Shown in pieces: positions 1 to 13,500 of a stretch of DNA of 64,000 nt; position 1 is the stretch's first letter, and each line of letters starts with the position of its first letter. The notes under the pieces are model-generated. The model saw only the letters and a program-made list of their open reading frames with translations. It was not told the DNA's origin and searched no databases. The stretch is from Gamsiella multidivaricata (taxonomy: Eukaryota; Mortierellomycota; Mortierellomycetes; Mortierellales; Mortierellaceae): positions 930,001-994,000 of the forward strand of contig NW_026251710.1 of the NCBI RefSeq assembly GCF_025024155.1. Direction: 5' to 3'. A program made the translations under genes and the position numbers.

Positions 1-1913
1 TATCTATCCCTCAATGTTTGTGAATTTGGTCTCCATCTGTTGTTTGAAAAATGAATTTGCTTCACATCACCAGAACCTTTGATATACGTGTCTACTGGAT
101 GCGCGGTCCTTGAACAGTATGCGACTGCAGGGCTCATCACCGCAAAAGAAATGCGAAGATAAGGTGTCTTCACCGCACTGACCCCGAATAAAAGAATCCT
201 TCACACAACGTGAGAGATGGGCCTCTTTTGAGCCAGATGTGAGAGATGGTGGCCTTTTACGTTAAAATAAGGAATTATCATAATAAAAAAACAGATATGG
301 AGTTCGAAGCAGATTCCACTGCAGGTAAACCAAATGACGGTTGCGCTCAGGTCTTCAAACCGGCTCACAGTGTGCTTCAAAATAAATTAACTGACTCACA
401 TGCCCTGTACACATTCAAGACCATTGTCTGGATGTGTGCGCAAGTCATTTAATGGCCCTGCATGCATGCACTGTGCATGCGCATTGTCTATATTAGAGTT
501 GGGGGAGAGGCACATTGTCGGAGGGGAGGGGGGGCTCTTCGACGCGTCCAAAACAACAAAACGAAGGGCAGCGCCCGGAGTGGGGTATGAGTCGAGGAGA
601 GCATGTGCCTACAGCTCTTCTGGATTTTGCAAGTCCGGTAAACAACTCGACATAATGTTATGTGTCTGTATGTGTGTACCTGAAGGCAAATGTCAAGTGA
701 TAAACTGAGTGGTTAGTTGCCCACCGAATCGGACTTCGAGCGCTCAGTTTATGAGCAACAGACTGTTTCTATACAGCTGATGCTTTCGATGGTCCCCCTT
801 CCCTCCTCTCAGCAGGATCTATTTTTGCGTAGAATGAGCTATTGTCAGTATGGATGCCGGTGCAGCCATCTGTAAATACCAAGACGCATCATAGTCTGCG
901 CTCTGGGACAGGATCAGGGATGCCTATAACAGTCCAGATCACTTCCATGGCTCTCTACGAATAAATCTACGCGAATTCGGTGCCAGAAAAAAGAGTATAG
1001 GTATTGAGTAAACGGTGCATGTAATGGATTGTATAGCTCCCACACGTCAGTTTAATATGAGAATCAGCCCCTTTGGAAAAGTAATGACAAAGTTTTCTTT
1101 GTTAATGTAAATTGGACCAGCACCATAGCACCAACATTTGGCTATATTTCCGGAATTGTGTTTTGGACTGAGATGTTGATCGTGCCGTGGGAAGAGGACG
1201 GTGTGGGGACACAGTGCGGTGTTATCATTCCTCTGCTCTCAAGCTTGGCTCCACAAATTAGTCCGCTGCATTGGGTGCTGTCTGCGTGAGCACAAGCATG
1301 TTGACGACCAATTAGTGTTTCGGCTCGCTGGCAGAGGGCGTACAAAAAGGACTTGTAAGCATTTTTGTCCAGAAAAGGGAAATCGAGCCGGGTAGGAGAG
1401 TTCCTCCTGCACAGAGGCCCTACGCCTAGAGGTCGTGTCAAGGGAGATGAAGAAGACCATCTGCCGTTCCTCCACACGCTCTGTTCTTTCTCCTGCTCGT
1501 TCTCGTTGGTCGTCCACCATTGCTCTCCGCCTCTTTATTCCTTATTGAAGCTGACGCGCCTTGGAGAGACAATAAAAACGGCCCTTCAGATCAGCTTTCT
1601 TCCTTTCTTTCGCTCTCCCGCCAACATCTTTTCAACATCTTAGGCTTCATTTTTTTTGTGCTTCTAAACGAGGGCTATCTGCAGTACTGTACACGCCCTC
1701 ATTCTCCTCCTCTCCACACACTCTCCACTCTCAGCTCTCCATCCTCGCAATCTTCACAGCGCACCTCGTTTAGCAACTTCACAAATACATCGCCCTAATC
1801 CTATCCGCCTTGCGTACCACCCCGCTCGACCTCTTCCTTCCCCTGCCCCTGCCACTGCCATCTCTTCCTATTCCCTCTCTTTCCTTGCCTGACACCCGCA
1901 GCTCACTAGGACT
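1..1913. other. Upstream intergenic region without a recognised gene
   Basis: No open frame here carries a recognisable domain or a consistent splice structure. The last 450 bases (about 1470-1913) are strongly pyrimidine-rich, as is usual for fungal promoters and 5' untranslated regions, and lead into the transcription factor start at 1914. A short GCATGC-rich stretch lies at about 459-482. Confidence 0.5.
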
Positions 1914-4900
1914 ATGGAAGCGAGTCAAGTTGTCCGCCAGAAGCGCCTGAAGGCAGGTACGGCATGCACCAATTGCCGTAAAAAGAAGCTAAGGTGCACA
2001 GGCACACCCAACTGTGCTCGCTGTGTCAATCACAAACTCGTGTGCGTTTTCGACGAGGCTCTATTTCTGAAGACAAACACTCCCCAGAGTCTGTGCGTAA
2101 AGATCGGAGCCCGGCAGGCTTCATCCTCGTACACGTCCTCAGCCGCCTCTGCTTCGCACCCAGATCGATCCAAATCCAGCCATTACCACCGCCAACAAAG
2201 ACTGTCGTCACACCAGCCATATCATCGTCAAGGAAACTCGTCTTTCTCGTCAACGTCCTCCTGCTCCGGTGATGAGATGGCGGATCAGAGGCACGCGACA
2301 GAGCTCCCAATAGATCGTCGCATGTCTGCCAGCAGCACGACGAGTTTCTCGAGTCTTAGTCCTGGCCCTTCCTCGCCATATTCGTATCAATACAACCCTT
2401 ATGCATCAACATCGCCTTCCTATCATCATCATTCCCCATTATCGGACCCATCATCGTCCTCAAGGGCCAGGATGCACTCTAGTGCCACCATGGTTCGCGG
2501 TGACACGAGAGCTGGTTCCTTGGATCCTGCTCTCGGTGAAGATGCAAGAAGAAGCATAGGTAACGATCGTCCATCGCCGCCAATCACATCTGTCTCAAAA
2601 GGACAAGGATCCACCAAGTCAACGGAAAATAAAAGAAACTCGGGGCAAAACTCGAACAGGATGCCATCCAACCAAGGCCGACAGCCTGATGGATCGTCTT
2701 CAGATCCTACGCGCCATGATTTACCAAAGTCTCTGTACAAAGAAGGTGTATCCAAGTCTGCGGTTAGTATGATGAGTCTGGATGGTCATGGCCAACAGTA
2801 AGTCGTCGCAAACATCCTGGATAGATTTTTAATGTCGTTCTTCTGCTTGTGGTTTTAAAGCCATTGACACCAACTCTTGCATGGCTTTTTTCTTGCATTT
2901 ACATCCTTAGTTTCCATGGAAGCAGCTCTGGATTTTATGTCTGTCAACTCAGCTCACGTTCCCGCTTAGGTGTCTGTAAGTTATTTGAACTTCTTGCAAA
3001 ATCTTCGAAGCATCCGAATGGACAGTGTACAAATGGGAAGGGGGGAGGGGCCTGATGCACATAATTTCCTATCCTGTTAGATCCTCTTCCTATGGCTCAT
3101 TTAAATGACAGCGACCTATGGTCGCATTCGCTCCAGATGACCAGCGAGCGCGAGCTTCCATCCAAAGAAGGGATGGAATATCTTCTCGGTCTATACTTTC
3201 AGTACATGTATCCCTTCGCACCCATGTTCATCCGCAAGACATTTATGGAGGCCCATCGCCAGAACCGGCCGGATCTCTCCCAAATCCTGATCTTGAACGC
3301 AATCTTCTGTAATGCATGCTGGTACTCGGATGACCCTGTGGTGGCACAGGAGTCGACAAAATATTTCAACCGGGCAAAGATCATCCTGGATGAGACGTAC
3401 CATGTCTCGAATATTAGCACGATCCAGGCACTGCTGTTGATGTCGCACCATCAGTACGCGACGGGCAATTATTCAGGAGGTTGGCTTTACACAGGCATGG
3501 CGTCGCGTATTGCTACGGTAAGCTTTTATCATGACCAAATCTGCCAATATTCTCATTTATTTTCAAAAGTTGAATCTTTAACCATTGAACGCAATGTTGT
3601 CAACGTAGGATATTGGCCTTCATCGTCAAGATGTGCAGTCGGATGAGCCTGAGCAGGCTGAGATCAGGAAGCGCGTCTGGTGGGCATTGTATCTGTCCGA
3701 CCGCTTCGGTAGCGCTATCTTGGGCCGACCTATGACGTTTCGCGATGAAGACTTCAATATGGCGTTGCCCTCGGACGACTGGATTCCCGAGGTGATAGGC
3801 GAGGATGTAGTCGAGCAACCTTACGAGCCCGAGAAAACTATCTCCTGTCGACTTCTCTGGTCCATGAAGTTGTTCATTCAAATGGGAAAAGTGTTGAACA
3901 CAATGCATTGCATCAAAGCCGAGATTAATGGCACCTATTTGGCAGATGTCTCCAAGACACAGCTTCCGCAGCTGCATAACGCCCTGACTTCTTGGTTCCT
4001 GGCATTACCGAACGAGCTCATGTACACGCCGTACACTATGTCGCCCGGGACAAATCATCCCCCGTCGCCAACAGCTGCGTTAATGCATATGCTGTACTAC
4101 ACGTGCTTGACAATACTGCATCGGCCTTACCTCCGTCCTGTCGACTCTGCAGCGATCGACAGCAACTTCTTGGTCTCGTCCCGTAACATCTGCACCGCAG
4201 CTGCGACGAATGTCTCCCACATTGCGGACTCACTGATGCTACATGGTCAATTCCGAGATACCTGCTATTTCGGAATGAGCTGTCTCCTCGCCGCGGGTAC
4301 CGTGCATGTCCACAACACCATCAGCCCGACGCTCGGCAACCGCGAAACGACCCGCGCGGGACTTGCTAAGACTATCAAGGCCGCGCATGATCTCGGAAAG
4401 ACCTTCCCTATAGCCGATTCCCTAATTGCGGTGGCATTGGATGTCTTTACAAGCCAGGCTAATTCAGTATCCCCGGAGTTGGCGACGTCGATAGAGAATA
4501 TTTACGAGGCCACTCGGTTGGCGCAGTCGTCTAAGGGTGGGCCTGGCCCTGCTCCATCAATTCAGTTGCGACATCCATATGGTAACTTCTCGATGCCGCT
4601 GCCGGAATCATCGCAGGAGCAAGGGGCGACAAAGCTGAGTGCGATGTGGCAGACGCATATCACGTCGGCGGTGGCGATGGCGGCTATTGCGTTTGGGGGA
4701 ATGGATCCTTCTCAGCAGCTGGGCCAGGAGGGAGGGATACAGCTCTTTGCGACCCCGCTCGAGTTGCCAGAGGCACTGAAGTTGGCGTCGATTGAGAGTA
4801 TGATGTTCGGGCAGGTCAATCCGACGGCTGCTGCCCCTATCACTCCTACTGGGACAGATTGTGCTCTAAATTCATTTGGCTCGGGCGATAATTTTGGTTT

Positions 4901-4930
4901 AAGATCTTTGCAGCAGCAGCAACAACGACA

Positions 4931-4961
<31 letters not shown>

Positions 4962-5702
4962 CAACAGCAACAACAGCAACAACAGCAACAACAGCAACAA
5001 CAGCAACAACAGCAACAACAGCAACAACAGCAACAACAGCAACAACAGCAACAACAGCAACAACCGCAACAACCGCAACAACGACAGCAGAAGCAGGATC
5101 TGTCCATGACTGCGTACCAGGACATGCAGCAACCTATCTTACGGTCTCAGCAGCCACAGCAGATCTCGGCCAACATGATGATGCATTATCCAGCTCCATT
5201 CACGCCAACGCCGAGTACTCGAAATCTGATGCATGAACTATCGCCCAGTCTCAGATCTTCACTACAGATGCAACAGCCGTCGTCGATTCAACAGCATGGC
5301 AATAGCGCGGTCATGGAAGACGACGCTGCAGATCCACCCTCACCGCCTGCTGTTTCTTCGGACGACATGGATATAGAGGCATCATCGTTATCGGATGACT
5401 CTGACCGACAGTCGGTAGCGCAAGCAGCAGAGGCGGTAGCGGCACCTCGACAGGATGCTCAGACCCAGTGTGACATCACTTCCGGTAACGAGTATGACAA
5501 ATACGCTTCTTCGTCATCTGCAGAGGCTAATGTCCATGGTGCTGCACATGAGTCGTTTGTAGCGTCGTTGACGAGTGCTGATATGGGCCTGAACACGGCC
5601 ATACGGCAGCAGGAGTCGGCGGGTGAGGGCGGTTATAGGCGCCATCGAAATGTGGAGGAGGTGAGCAGTTTGGTTTTTGATGAGCGGGCCATGGAGTGCT
5701 GA
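1914..5702 (+). CDS. Zn2Cys6 fungal-specific transcription factor with long polyglutamine tract
   Basis: This predicted nuclear DNA-binding regulator is modelled as join(1914..2797, 2911..2975, 3081..3517, 3609..5702), giving 1,159 residues with phases that fit at every junction. Residues 18-44 form a binuclear zinc cluster with spacing C-x2-C-x6-C-x5-C-x2-C-x6-C. After a Ser-rich linker, the short second exon supplies the GSSSGF motif that usually precedes the fungal-specific transcription factor domain. Exon 3 and the start of exon 4 carry that domain, including DIGLHRQD and RKRVWW. The C-terminal half is low in complexity: nt 4929-5063 encode 45 consecutive glutamines from mixed CAG and CAA codons. 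Glutamine-rich regions often act as activation domains, but that is inference here. The target genes are unknown. The 65-nt exon is the least certain part; a shorter 23-nt exon (2953..2975) would also keep frame but loses the conserved GSSSGF motif. Confidence 0.88.
4911..5090 (+). repeat. CAG/CAA microsatellite encoding polyglutamine
   Basis: A trinucleotide tract, mostly a CAA-CAA-CAG nine-base pattern, lies in frame in the last exon of the transcription factor. It encodes five Q, one R, then 45 uninterrupted Q, followed by a P/R/K-interrupted Q tail. The reverse-strand polycysteine and polyleucine frames over it are shadows. Confidence 0.95.
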
Positions 5703-7006
5703 AGAGAAGCAAGCGCATCGCGTTGAGGATGGAGCTTTTGTATATACATAACGCAACACGATGTTGTAGATAGCATCAGATAATACTTTTATTTCGTGTA
5801 ATAAAAAAAAAACTAAATTGCTTACTACTAAAACACGTTACAATGCTGCCTTTTCTTCCTGAGAAAAACGCCAGGAGGGCTGTTACACAACCTCTTTTCT
5901 TGTTGCTTTGCCATGGCTGTCTTGAAGTTAGAGAAAAGCGAGTGCACCATTTATGGAAGCCATGTTGGTTTTTTTAGCCACCCAAACTCTGTTCTATCTG
6001 GCGGATAGCCCTTCGAGGATATGTCGTTTAGAGTTTTTTGGCGGGTGGTGTCCATGGGATAGAAGGAAATCTAATGTTTCTTTTCTGGTTTATATACACA
6101 TGGCGTGCAGCAACATGCGAGCAATCATAGCCTACAAGTGCAGTAGTGCGCGCCTTTGTGTTCGACTCTATAGTCTATGAGAGGGAAGAAGAAAAAAAGT
6201 GCCACCTTTTCCTTTTGTCCTGGGCGTAGCGGGTAAGGAAGTGGTTTATCCCGCGTCGGTTCACAGGCCGTTCGTCTTCTTTTCGCATAATGGTTAAGAG
6301 CATGCGAAAAAAAGAGGGGTGGGCGATTGGTTTGGTTTGTGCAACTACGCGTTCCTTGCCTTTTCAAGCGCTGTTTATTACAAATGTGATCACAAGAAGG
6401 AGGGCTTTCAGGCAGCGATGACAACTCTTAGCTTTCTTATCGACCATCCTCTTACCTCCCTACCTCCTGCCCGTTCCCCGATCGACGGTTGTTTCTACGA
6501 ACTCCTCCTCTCTTGCAATTGTTGTTCCTCTTTCCCCCCCTTTTTCCAGCAGTTACGCGTTCGTCCTTCGATTGGATCGACCAAACACTTCCCTTTCCAG
6601 GAACAGGGCTATAGTCGTGAAAAGGTACATACTCATACGTAAGAAATGCGTGGTACCCCAGGTAAAAGCAGTTGTTGACGAGTCTGGTCTGCTCGAGTGA
6701 TTTGAAATGAATTCCAAAACAGCTGAACCTGTTTGGTCCATGGCAACAATCTCGTCCAAGCTGTGTTCATCCTCCTTCGTCAGCCCATGCTCATTCCTAT
6801 ACATCGTGTTTCTTTTTGTTTTTTCTTCTTCTCTTGCTTATGGCGAACACTTCTCTCCCGACTGCACACTTTCTTCTAAATATTTTTTTTTTCTATTCCG
6901 TTTTATGCTTCTCACGCCTCGTTCATACTGCACTCTGCACACAGCCCCCTCTCGATTTCCCTGTTAGATAATCCACGGACAGCATAGACCTCTGCAATAC
7001 CCCAGC
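5703..7006. other. Intergenic region between the transcription factor and MFS genes
   Basis: No gene is recognised. The first 100 bases are probably the 3' untranslated region of the transcription factor; an A-rich stretch with AATAAA-like sequence lies near 5798-5815. Bases from about 6750 to 7006 are T/C-rich and are the likely promoter and 5' leader of the transporter gene. Confidence 0.5.
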
Positions 7007-9360
7007 ATGGCCGCCCAGCCCAATCGCGGCCCCGCCAACAATGGGTCTCGGCCCCACATCCCCCACGACATCTCTGAAGATACTATTCAGGTGGCAGACG
7101 AAGAACAAACCCCCCTTCTCTCCTCCTCTCAAGCCGAAACAGACCCCATAACTATCTATGTCAGAATCCTGAAGGAGAACCTACCCTGGTACAAGCGTCC
7201 GTCAGCATCATGGCTGTTCCCAATCTATGGGCTGGCCTCTGTCAGCGGAGGCATGCTGTCGTCCTCGATCGGACAGTTCCAGGCGGAGTTGTTGTGTAGG
7301 GAGTATCTGAATCGACACTCACCGAGCAATACGACGGTGGCGGCCATGGCGGAATTCACAGCGTCTTTGTTCCAGGCAGCGGTAGTGGGTAATAGCGAGA
7401 TGGTAATGTTGAGACCCGCACTAGAATGTCAGGTGCCCGAGATCCAGGCGTACACAGCAAAGACCATGGCGATGATCGAGGTCCTTGGCGCTATTGCAGG
7501 TATGGTGTTTCAAAGAGATGTCTTTCAGTTTGGTTCATTTTATTACAGCGCAGCATAGCCATGTGGACAGGTCGATGTCGTAGACTGACAGGGAAATCCA
7601 ATCGAGCGCGATCTCGCTCTTTCGCTGAAAAGAACATTGATACATTTTCTCTTTTTTTTTTTTTTTTTTTGTGTTGGTGTAGGCACACTGTCCATCGGAT
7701 ACTATGCCTCGCTGAGCGACAAGCATGGGCGAGTCAAGATCATGGTCATTGGCCTTGTCAGCTCGCTCTATATGATGTGCAACATCATCGCCATGAGCAA
7801 GTGGTGGGACCAGTTTGGCCTGCCACTCATGATCCTTGGGTCCTTGGTCCAGGGCCTACTGGGCGGTATGGGTGTCGGCGGAACGATGAGTCTGGCCTAT
7901 GCGGCCGATTGCACGGATCCGAGTCGGCGTAGTTTGATCTATTCGTGGCTTCATGCTGGATTATTCATGGGGCTCGCTATTGGGTAAGGCAGCGTTTCTG
8001 TCATACACGCGCGAGGCATCGTGCTTGGTATTGGATTCAGTTTGTTGAAGTCTTTTCATTGATGATGTGCAATAGATCGTTACTTGGAGGTCTGCTTGTC
8101 ATGTGGTCGGGCAGCATCTTGACGATTGTCTACATCGACATTGTCGCAACCATGGCAACACTTCTCCTCCTGATCTTCTTCGTGCCAGAATCCCTCCCGA
8201 GCAAGCAGCCTGCACATATCCAAAAGCTCTACGAACGGGCAGTTAAACACAAGCAGAACGACCACAAGAAACAAGACCAGCGACCCATGGCATGGCACTC
8301 ACACATGCTCCGGTCCCTCCAGTTCTTCAAGCCCAACGGTCAAAACACCAACCTGATCCTCCTGGGTGCGATCTCGTTCTTGCAATGGCTGGCACTCAAG
8401 GGCACGTTCTCGGTCATTATCCTGTACACGAACAGGGTCTTCAACTGGACAGAGTATGAAGATGGAATCCTGTTCGCGCTCAGCTCGACCGTGCGATTGA
8501 TCTCCTTACTGGCTCTGCTACCGGTTTTGGTGCATCTATATAATAAGCACGCCGGAAAGATTCAGAAGCGCGGACAGCAACAACAGGGAGCAATCAACAA
8601 CGACAACAACAAGAGAAACCGTCCAAGGATTCGTGATGGCACCGAGCACGATGAGGGCCTGATCACAGACCACCCAGAACGCGTTATGGTTGTAGGTCTA
8701 GAAGACCCGACCGTGGCCTCAAGTGTCGAACATCTGGGCGAAGCAGCTCTCAACCTTTCAGATGATGAGGCCCCATTCGAAGAGCGTCGACGCCGCCAGT
8801 CGACTGCAGACTCTATCGCGACCTGGTCCACTGATCGCACACGACGTCCCTCGCATCTATCCTCATCCTCGAACCCTGCTAAGAAGCCTATATCACCACC
8901 ATTATCATCATCCTCCGCACCAAGCCCAGCACGCACCAAAGAAAAGGCCGCCAGTGATCGCAAGCTCGACACATGGATCATGCGATTAGGATTCCTGATC
9001 AGCTCTGTGACCTACGTGGGTTACGGTCTTTCGACCAAGGGCTGGCACTTTTATCTGTGGTCATCCCTGCATGCCGTGAGCATCATTGCTGCCCCATCAC
9101 TGAAGTCGTTGTTGACAGCGTTGGTGGAGCCATCCCAGTTTGGGGCAGTACTGGGCGCAATCCAGGTCGTGGATTCGATTGCGGGGATCTTTTCGCCAGT
9201 GATGATCTCGTGGGTGTATGCATTGACGGTGAAGACGATGCCGGAGTTTGTATGGTATTGCTGTGCGGCCTTGACGGCGGTGTGCGCGGTGTTGTCGTTT
9301 ATGGTCAGGCAGAAGCAGTTCTTGAGACCGGGCACTTCTGGCGCCACTGCTGCTGTATGA
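7007..9360 (+). CDS. Major facilitator superfamily transporter
   Basis: The gene is modelled as join(7007..7499, 7683..7983, 8076..9360), 692 residues, with phases matching at both introns. It encodes a polytopic membrane transporter, probably proton-coupled. The family signature A appears just after the first intron as GYYASLSDKHGRVK, between transmembrane segments 2 and 3. Further hydrophobic segments include MVIGLVSSLYMMCNII and LMILGSLVQGLLGGMGVGG. A long hydrophilic, Ser/Asp/His-containing loop (roughly residues 420-560) separates the two six-helix halves. The short acidic N-terminus with an LLSSS motif resembles sorting signals of vacuolar or endosomal transporters, which is inference. 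It is most like the SLC46/tetracycline-antiporter-like branch, but the substrate cannot be told. Intron 1 contains an 18-base T run close to its acceptor. Confidence 0.88.
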
Positions 9361-9889
9361 GAGGAGCCGATACCTAGGGCAGCAAAGGCATGTTAGATAT
9401 TCCATCGATGGGAGGCAATTCACTTTACGCCGCATCTACGGCAGCGCGTTGAAAGGGCGAAGTCGTCGCATAAAAATACCAGTGTAAAAATAAAAATGGG
9501 TTCTATTTGATGACCACCCCTCGACAGCTAGTTGTTTCCGACACCCGTTTTCTTCGCTCTGGGACAAAGACCATAATAAAGAACCACTGCCCAGAGGTGA
9601 CGGATCTGCCAGGTTTTTGTTGTTCTTGTACCAAAGAACAACCACGTCGTACAAGCACGGGCTCGGCTCGCCTCTCCGTCCAAATTCAACTCACTCAAAC
9701 CTGCCTCCTTTGTACGCCCATGCTCATGTGGCGGGTGTTCGCCCTTCCCGCTGACACCATCTCCGTAAAAAAACCACCGATGCTGTGCTGTTCGTCGTAT
9801 AAAACAGCGTTACCCACCATCCTCGGATCCTTTACTCAACTCTCCCACTTTTTTTAACGTTTTAGCTTTTTTTTCCACACCCTCCCAGA
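9361..9889. other. Intergenic region upstream of the small gene at 9890
   Basis: No domain-bearing frame is seen. A TATAAAA-like element at about 9800-9806, about 85 bases before the ATG at 9890, and a T/C-rich stretch after it are consistent with a promoter for the small downstream gene. Confidence 0.4.
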
Positions 9890-10421
9890 ATGCTCGCACT
9901 CAATCTGTCAGGGCTGCCACACCCACTCCCAAAGTCGTTACTACCACTCACTCCACCATCACTTACATCTTCCCCTGTCGCTCCCAAGTCCTCCTTTCCC
10001 GCCGCCCCACTTTCCAGAGCAGAGTGCCAAACGTTCAACTCTGGGTCTGACACTTGCACGCTGCGTGTATTCCCAGGCACAGCATTAACCCAGGACCGCG
10101 CCTTCGTTCTCTGGGGTGATATCCAAGCATCCTTCCCGAACGCTGCTCGACTCCAATGCGGTCAGCGTGCTTTGGAATTCATGAACGACGCTGAAGGAAA
10201 CAGGTATGTATCCAAAAAAACACGGTAGTCAGAGTGGGTTCCTGACTCCAGTTACTAACCTTTTTCCTTTCTCAAGATTGAAACCCTGGCGGATAGAATA
10301 TCAAGCAGGCGCAACAATTCAGGTCATCATGCACCGCGCTTCAAGCCTGTATGCGCCTCCAGCGCTTCCACCGCCACCACCACCACGACCTCCTCTTACT
10401 TCTCCGCTTCCTCGGCGATAA
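9890..10421 (+). CDS. Small unrecognised two-exon protein
   Basis: Modelled as join(9890..10203, 10277..10421), 152 residues. The intron has donor GTATGT and acceptor CTCAAG, and joining it keeps the frame. I do not recognise the protein. The N-terminal 45 residues are Pro/Ser/Leu-rich. The central part (about residues 45-125, through FNSGSDTCTLRVFPG, RAFVLWGDIQASFPNA and LKPWRIEYQAGATIQVI) has the mixed composition of a folded domain that crosses the splice junction. The tail is a proline run followed by basic residues. A TATA-like element upstream and an AATAAA signal near 10534 support a short real transcript. No function is assigned. Confidence 0.6.
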
Positions 10422-10585
10422 TAACAAAACTGTATCGAAATGCTAAAAAACGACTCATCAATCCCCACCCAGCTAGTGTATATAATGAAGGTCCCTTTTG
10501 CGAAGGTTCATGTAACATAAACGCGTTTACTCGAATAAATAGTCTATGCATTTTTTTCTTCTCTTCTGCTGGTTCCCTGGTCTCT

Positions 10586-13500
10586 TTACTTCACTTCGGC
10601 CGGTGTCTGCGGCCTGACCAATTCAGCCGCATACGGGTGTCGACTCAACTTCGGCATCTCAAACAACGACCGATTTTGCTCTCCGGATGGCGTCCGTCCA
10701 ACTGTCCCATGATGTGTGCTGAACATCTGCGATTCTGGCGGCGCACTCGGTACAGCTCCGCTGCTAAGCGTCCTTGGATTTAGTGGCCGGATCAGTCGTG
10801 CAGCCTTTGCTACAGAGCCTTCCTGGCTCAGGCCCTGGCTGTTCTCCTCGCTATCATCCCCACGATCATCGCTGTCACCGTTACTGCCGCTGCGGTGGTT
10901 GCGACGGCGCCGGCGTTGACGACGCTCGTTTCTGCTCTCAGACACATCCTCTCCTTCAAGCCCATCCTCGCTCGAATTCTTCTTCTGTTCCAGACCACGA
11001 TGTCGGGTCGAACTTCTAGCCCGACGCCTCTCCGACTCGCGCGATTTCCTGCTGTATCTCCCTGCCTTCTCGCTCCTATAGTCGTACACGTCGTCATCGT
11101 CATCGTCGTCTTCTCCAGTATAGTATCTAAGCCCAGTATCCTTATCCGAGTAATATCTCTGCTGAGACTGTCGACGGTCCTGTTCCTCTAACTCCAAAAT
11201 TTCCATCATTAGCCGCTTCTGTCTCGCGATCGCGAACGGCAGCAATGTGAGCGGCACCAGAATCCACGCAAATAAGATCGGCAAGTTGTATACCAGTCGA
11301 TTATACGATCCCGTGAGCACAAACCGTGCCATCTGCACTGCGTTCAGGAAGGGCATCGCATACACCCATCGGTAGAACGGCGGCATCAGCTCTACAGGAT
11401 GAAAGATCGCAATCATGTTCATCACCACGAACGTTACAGTGATCACTGGGATGTATCTGACCGGGATCAGGAATATCAAGAACAGGATCAACGATGCCAC
11501 AGCCGCCTGGAGCAACAGCATGCCCATGAACAACGAGAGAAACTGCCCCGCCGACTCGAACAATACACCAAAGATCCGGAGCGTGATGCTGTACACCATC
11601 GAGAGTGAGCATAGGAACACCAACAACGGTATCAACAGCAGCATCATCGTCCGCGTCACACCGCCTTCCCGTGTCAACGGCTGGACCGTATATGCCACCA
11701 AATATGTGCTCCCGCCTGCAACCAGGAAGATCCAGATGTACGCCACCGACGTTGCGGAGGCGATAATCGACGATGATAGCGGATGGATATCTAGTTCTTC
11801 GAATGCCACGGGTATGCCCAAGACTTGGGGTGCGCTTGCTAGCGGTGTGAGCGTCGTATTCTTTTCGTCTGCATAAGTCAGCACGAAGTAGACCCATATC
11901 GGGTTGAACGTCTTTGTGAACTGTAAGAACTGTGTGTACATGCTAGCGAGGATATATGGCTTCACCGACAGTGGGTCCCGTCCGCCATCGTAGATAAACA
12001 TGAACGCCTTGGTGGGATCATAGTCAGAATTCGGTCCCGAGAGTGCCTTGTTGAGTGACACCGATGCGTTGGGCTGGACCACCATCGCGCCCCAATAGTT
12101 GCCATTCCCGACGTCCTCGATCACAGCATCGATAGTTTTGTACCCGCTCTGAACAGACCAGTTGACCTGTCCCTTCATTTTGTTGTCCTGCTGAGTAAAG
12201 TTAAGAAATTGGTTCCCGATCATCGAATGGTCCAGATCCACGACGAGGATGCTGATATTCTCAAGGCGATTAACATTCTGATACTATTGTTAAAAAAAAA
12301 AAGGCCCTCCATTATTATTAGTCCTTCGGATTCACCTTGTATCCAATCAAGATGCTATAGAAAATAAATTACCTCCGCTGCAAAATAAAGGGCCATAAGC
12401 ACAAAGTACCCGATCGTCATCACGACGAGGACCTTCAATAACTTCAACACCACAAATCGCAGACTCGGCCTCTCAGGCATATTCAATATCAGGTCCACAA
12501 AATTGAACATGTTCGTCTCTGGCTCCTCGCCGTTCCTGCCAGGGATCCCTGTCTTCCGCCGTCCGTCGTGTCCAATGATCCCTCCGCGGTTGAAGTACGG
12601 CACATGCTCCGTCATATCGTCCCTCAAGTATTGGCGACCTCCGTTGATGCCTGTCCTGGATTTGGTATTCCCACATTGAGGGTCCTTCGAGAGTCCCTCC
12701 CACGAGACGCTGTGGCCATGGCTCTCTGGCGTAATATAGTTATTTCTATTGGGCATTTTTTCCAGTGACGACAACCTACTTCGGAACAAGGAAAATCGTT
12801 TCTGAGATTGCGCAGGGAGCGTAGGTTCCGCCAGCTCCGAAGGTTCCTCTACCGGGGGAGACTGGGAATGTTTGGAAGACGATCGAGGTTCCTGAGCACC
12901 CAAGGACATGCGACTGTGGACCGAGGGAGAAGCAGAGGAAGAACGGCCTGTTCCGACGCCACTTACATCACTCGTCCGTGTCCAGTTGTCGCCGTTCACG
13001 CTGTTCCGTTTCCTGCGGATCTTACTGTTCGTATCGCTGCGTCGCTTCTTATGTTGGGGGGGTCGGATATTGGCGCCGGAGGCTGCTCCTCCACGGTAAA
13101 GCGAACTTGGTTGAGACTGATCAATTGAATGGGTATCCTGCTGTCCGTAATGGGCATGATTCTGCGCTTCCAAGTCGCTCGGGAGGGGGCGCGAGGATGT
13201 GTAGCCTGGGGTGCTGCTGATAGTGGGTGAGACTGTGGTGGAGGGGTGGGCAAACTGCGGGTGACTGGTGCTATTGTATGGGGGATTGGGGTTATGGTGA
13301 AACGTTGTGTGACACAAAGCTGCTGCATCGATATAGGGATTAGTAGATGGCGCGACAGAAGGCTGGATAGGGTGGAACGGAGACGAGAACGGGTAGTGAA
13401 GGACTTGGTGTGAGGCGGCCTTTCCGTCTTCGAACTGTCCGACGTGGTAGGATGAGAAAGATATTGATTCTGAGGGAATAGCGAGCGTCCATTTTTCGTC

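Noticed and set aside
2798..2952. A 23-nt second exon (2953..2975) for the transcription factor
   Set aside because: It keeps the frame but omits the GSSSGF motif expected before the fungal transcription factor domain; the 65-nt exon is preferred.
4712..5132. Reverse-strand polycysteine and polyleucine frames over the CAG/CAA tract
   Set aside because: They are antisense shadows of the polyglutamine repeat and have no other sequence content.
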